Assembly: GCA_025960445.1 (NCBI GenBank)
Contig: JAICIT010000184.1
Location: 1 to 5,953, forward strand
From: Bradyrhizobium sp.
GTDB lineage: Bacteria > Pseudomonadota > Alphaproteobacteria > Rhizobiales > Xanthobacteraceae
Length of the DNA: 5,953 nt
Direction: 5' to 3'
Made by a program: the position numbers and the translations under genes. The notes under the pieces were generated by a model. The model was not told the origin of the DNA and did no database searches. It saw nothing but the letters and a program-made list of their open reading frames with translations. Below, piece by piece: positions 5,911 through 5,953 of the stretch; position 1 is the stretch's first letter; each line of letters opens with the position of its first letter.

Positions 5911-5953
5911 CTACGCCAGACCATAGAGCTTCAGCGCGTTGTTCAAATAAAAC
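5911..5953 (-). CDS. Probable amidohydrolase, C-terminal fragment (runs off the right edge)
   Basis: The last 13 codons of a minus-strand gene end at a TAG (5913-5911) and read FYLNNALKLYGLA. An ending of the form 'N-A-L-K-L-Y-G-L' is frequent in metal-dependent amidohydrolases of the amidohydrolase-2 (TIM-barrel, ACMSD-like) family, where the last helix carries 'NALRLYGL'-type residues. The Rieske gene follows 59 bp later in the same direction, an arrangement known for this family and one that suggests a common transcript. The call rests on a very short stretch, and the catalytic metal ligands are outside the window. Confidence 0.5.
   Translation of the reverse strand, partial: FYLNNALKLYGLA

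Overview
This is GC-rich chromosomal DNA of an alphaproteobacterium, most likely a Hyphomicrobiales member of the Bradyrhizobium/Rhodopseudomonas type. The indications are the codon bias toward G/C at third positions, the short DUF1127 protein with its characteristic DRDLHDIGLS core, and the acetyltransferase N-terminus beside it. The lineage is an inference from protein style; no rRNA or other marker is present.

Layout. On the minus strand, positions 1-344 hold the first 33 codons of a probable GNAT acetyltransferase and, upstream of it in the same direction, a complete DUF1127 gene. A 115-bp divergent region (345-459) rich in dyad symmetry separates these from a plus-strand block of four genes: a GcvA-type LysR regulator (460-1359), a major facilitator of the metabolite:H+ symporter type (1507-2817), an FAD-dependent dehydrogenase (2889-4286) and an iron-sulfur/membrane cytochrome-like protein (4273-5388). 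On the minus strand at the right end are a small Rieske [2Fe-2S] protein (5438-5851) and the last 13 codons of a probable amidohydrolase (5911 to the edge). They converge on the plus-strand block.

The four plus-strand genes have the content of the tricarballylate-utilisation (tcu) locus known from Salmonella. The symporter (TcuC) would bring a tricarboxylate across the inner membrane. TcuA would oxidise it (tricarballylate to cis-aconitate) with FAD. TcuB would reoxidise the flavin through its iron-sulfur centres and pass electrons into the membrane quinone pool, and the product would enter the TCA cycle. The regulator lies upstream in the same direction and the order is R-C-A-B, whereas in Salmonella it is a divergent R followed by A-B-C. 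The true substrate (tricarballylate, citrate-like acid, trans-aconitate) cannot be read from the sequence.

The most informative non-coding feature is a perfect 8-bp inverted repeat with a T-N11-A core (423-445), ending 14 bp before the preferred LysR start. It is the expected form of a LysR-type binding site, and it argues against the two longer in-frame LysR starts. I see no phage, transposon, CRISPR, tRNA or rRNA sequence, and no clearly new multi-gene system: this is a recognisable catabolic locus with some unusual local details.
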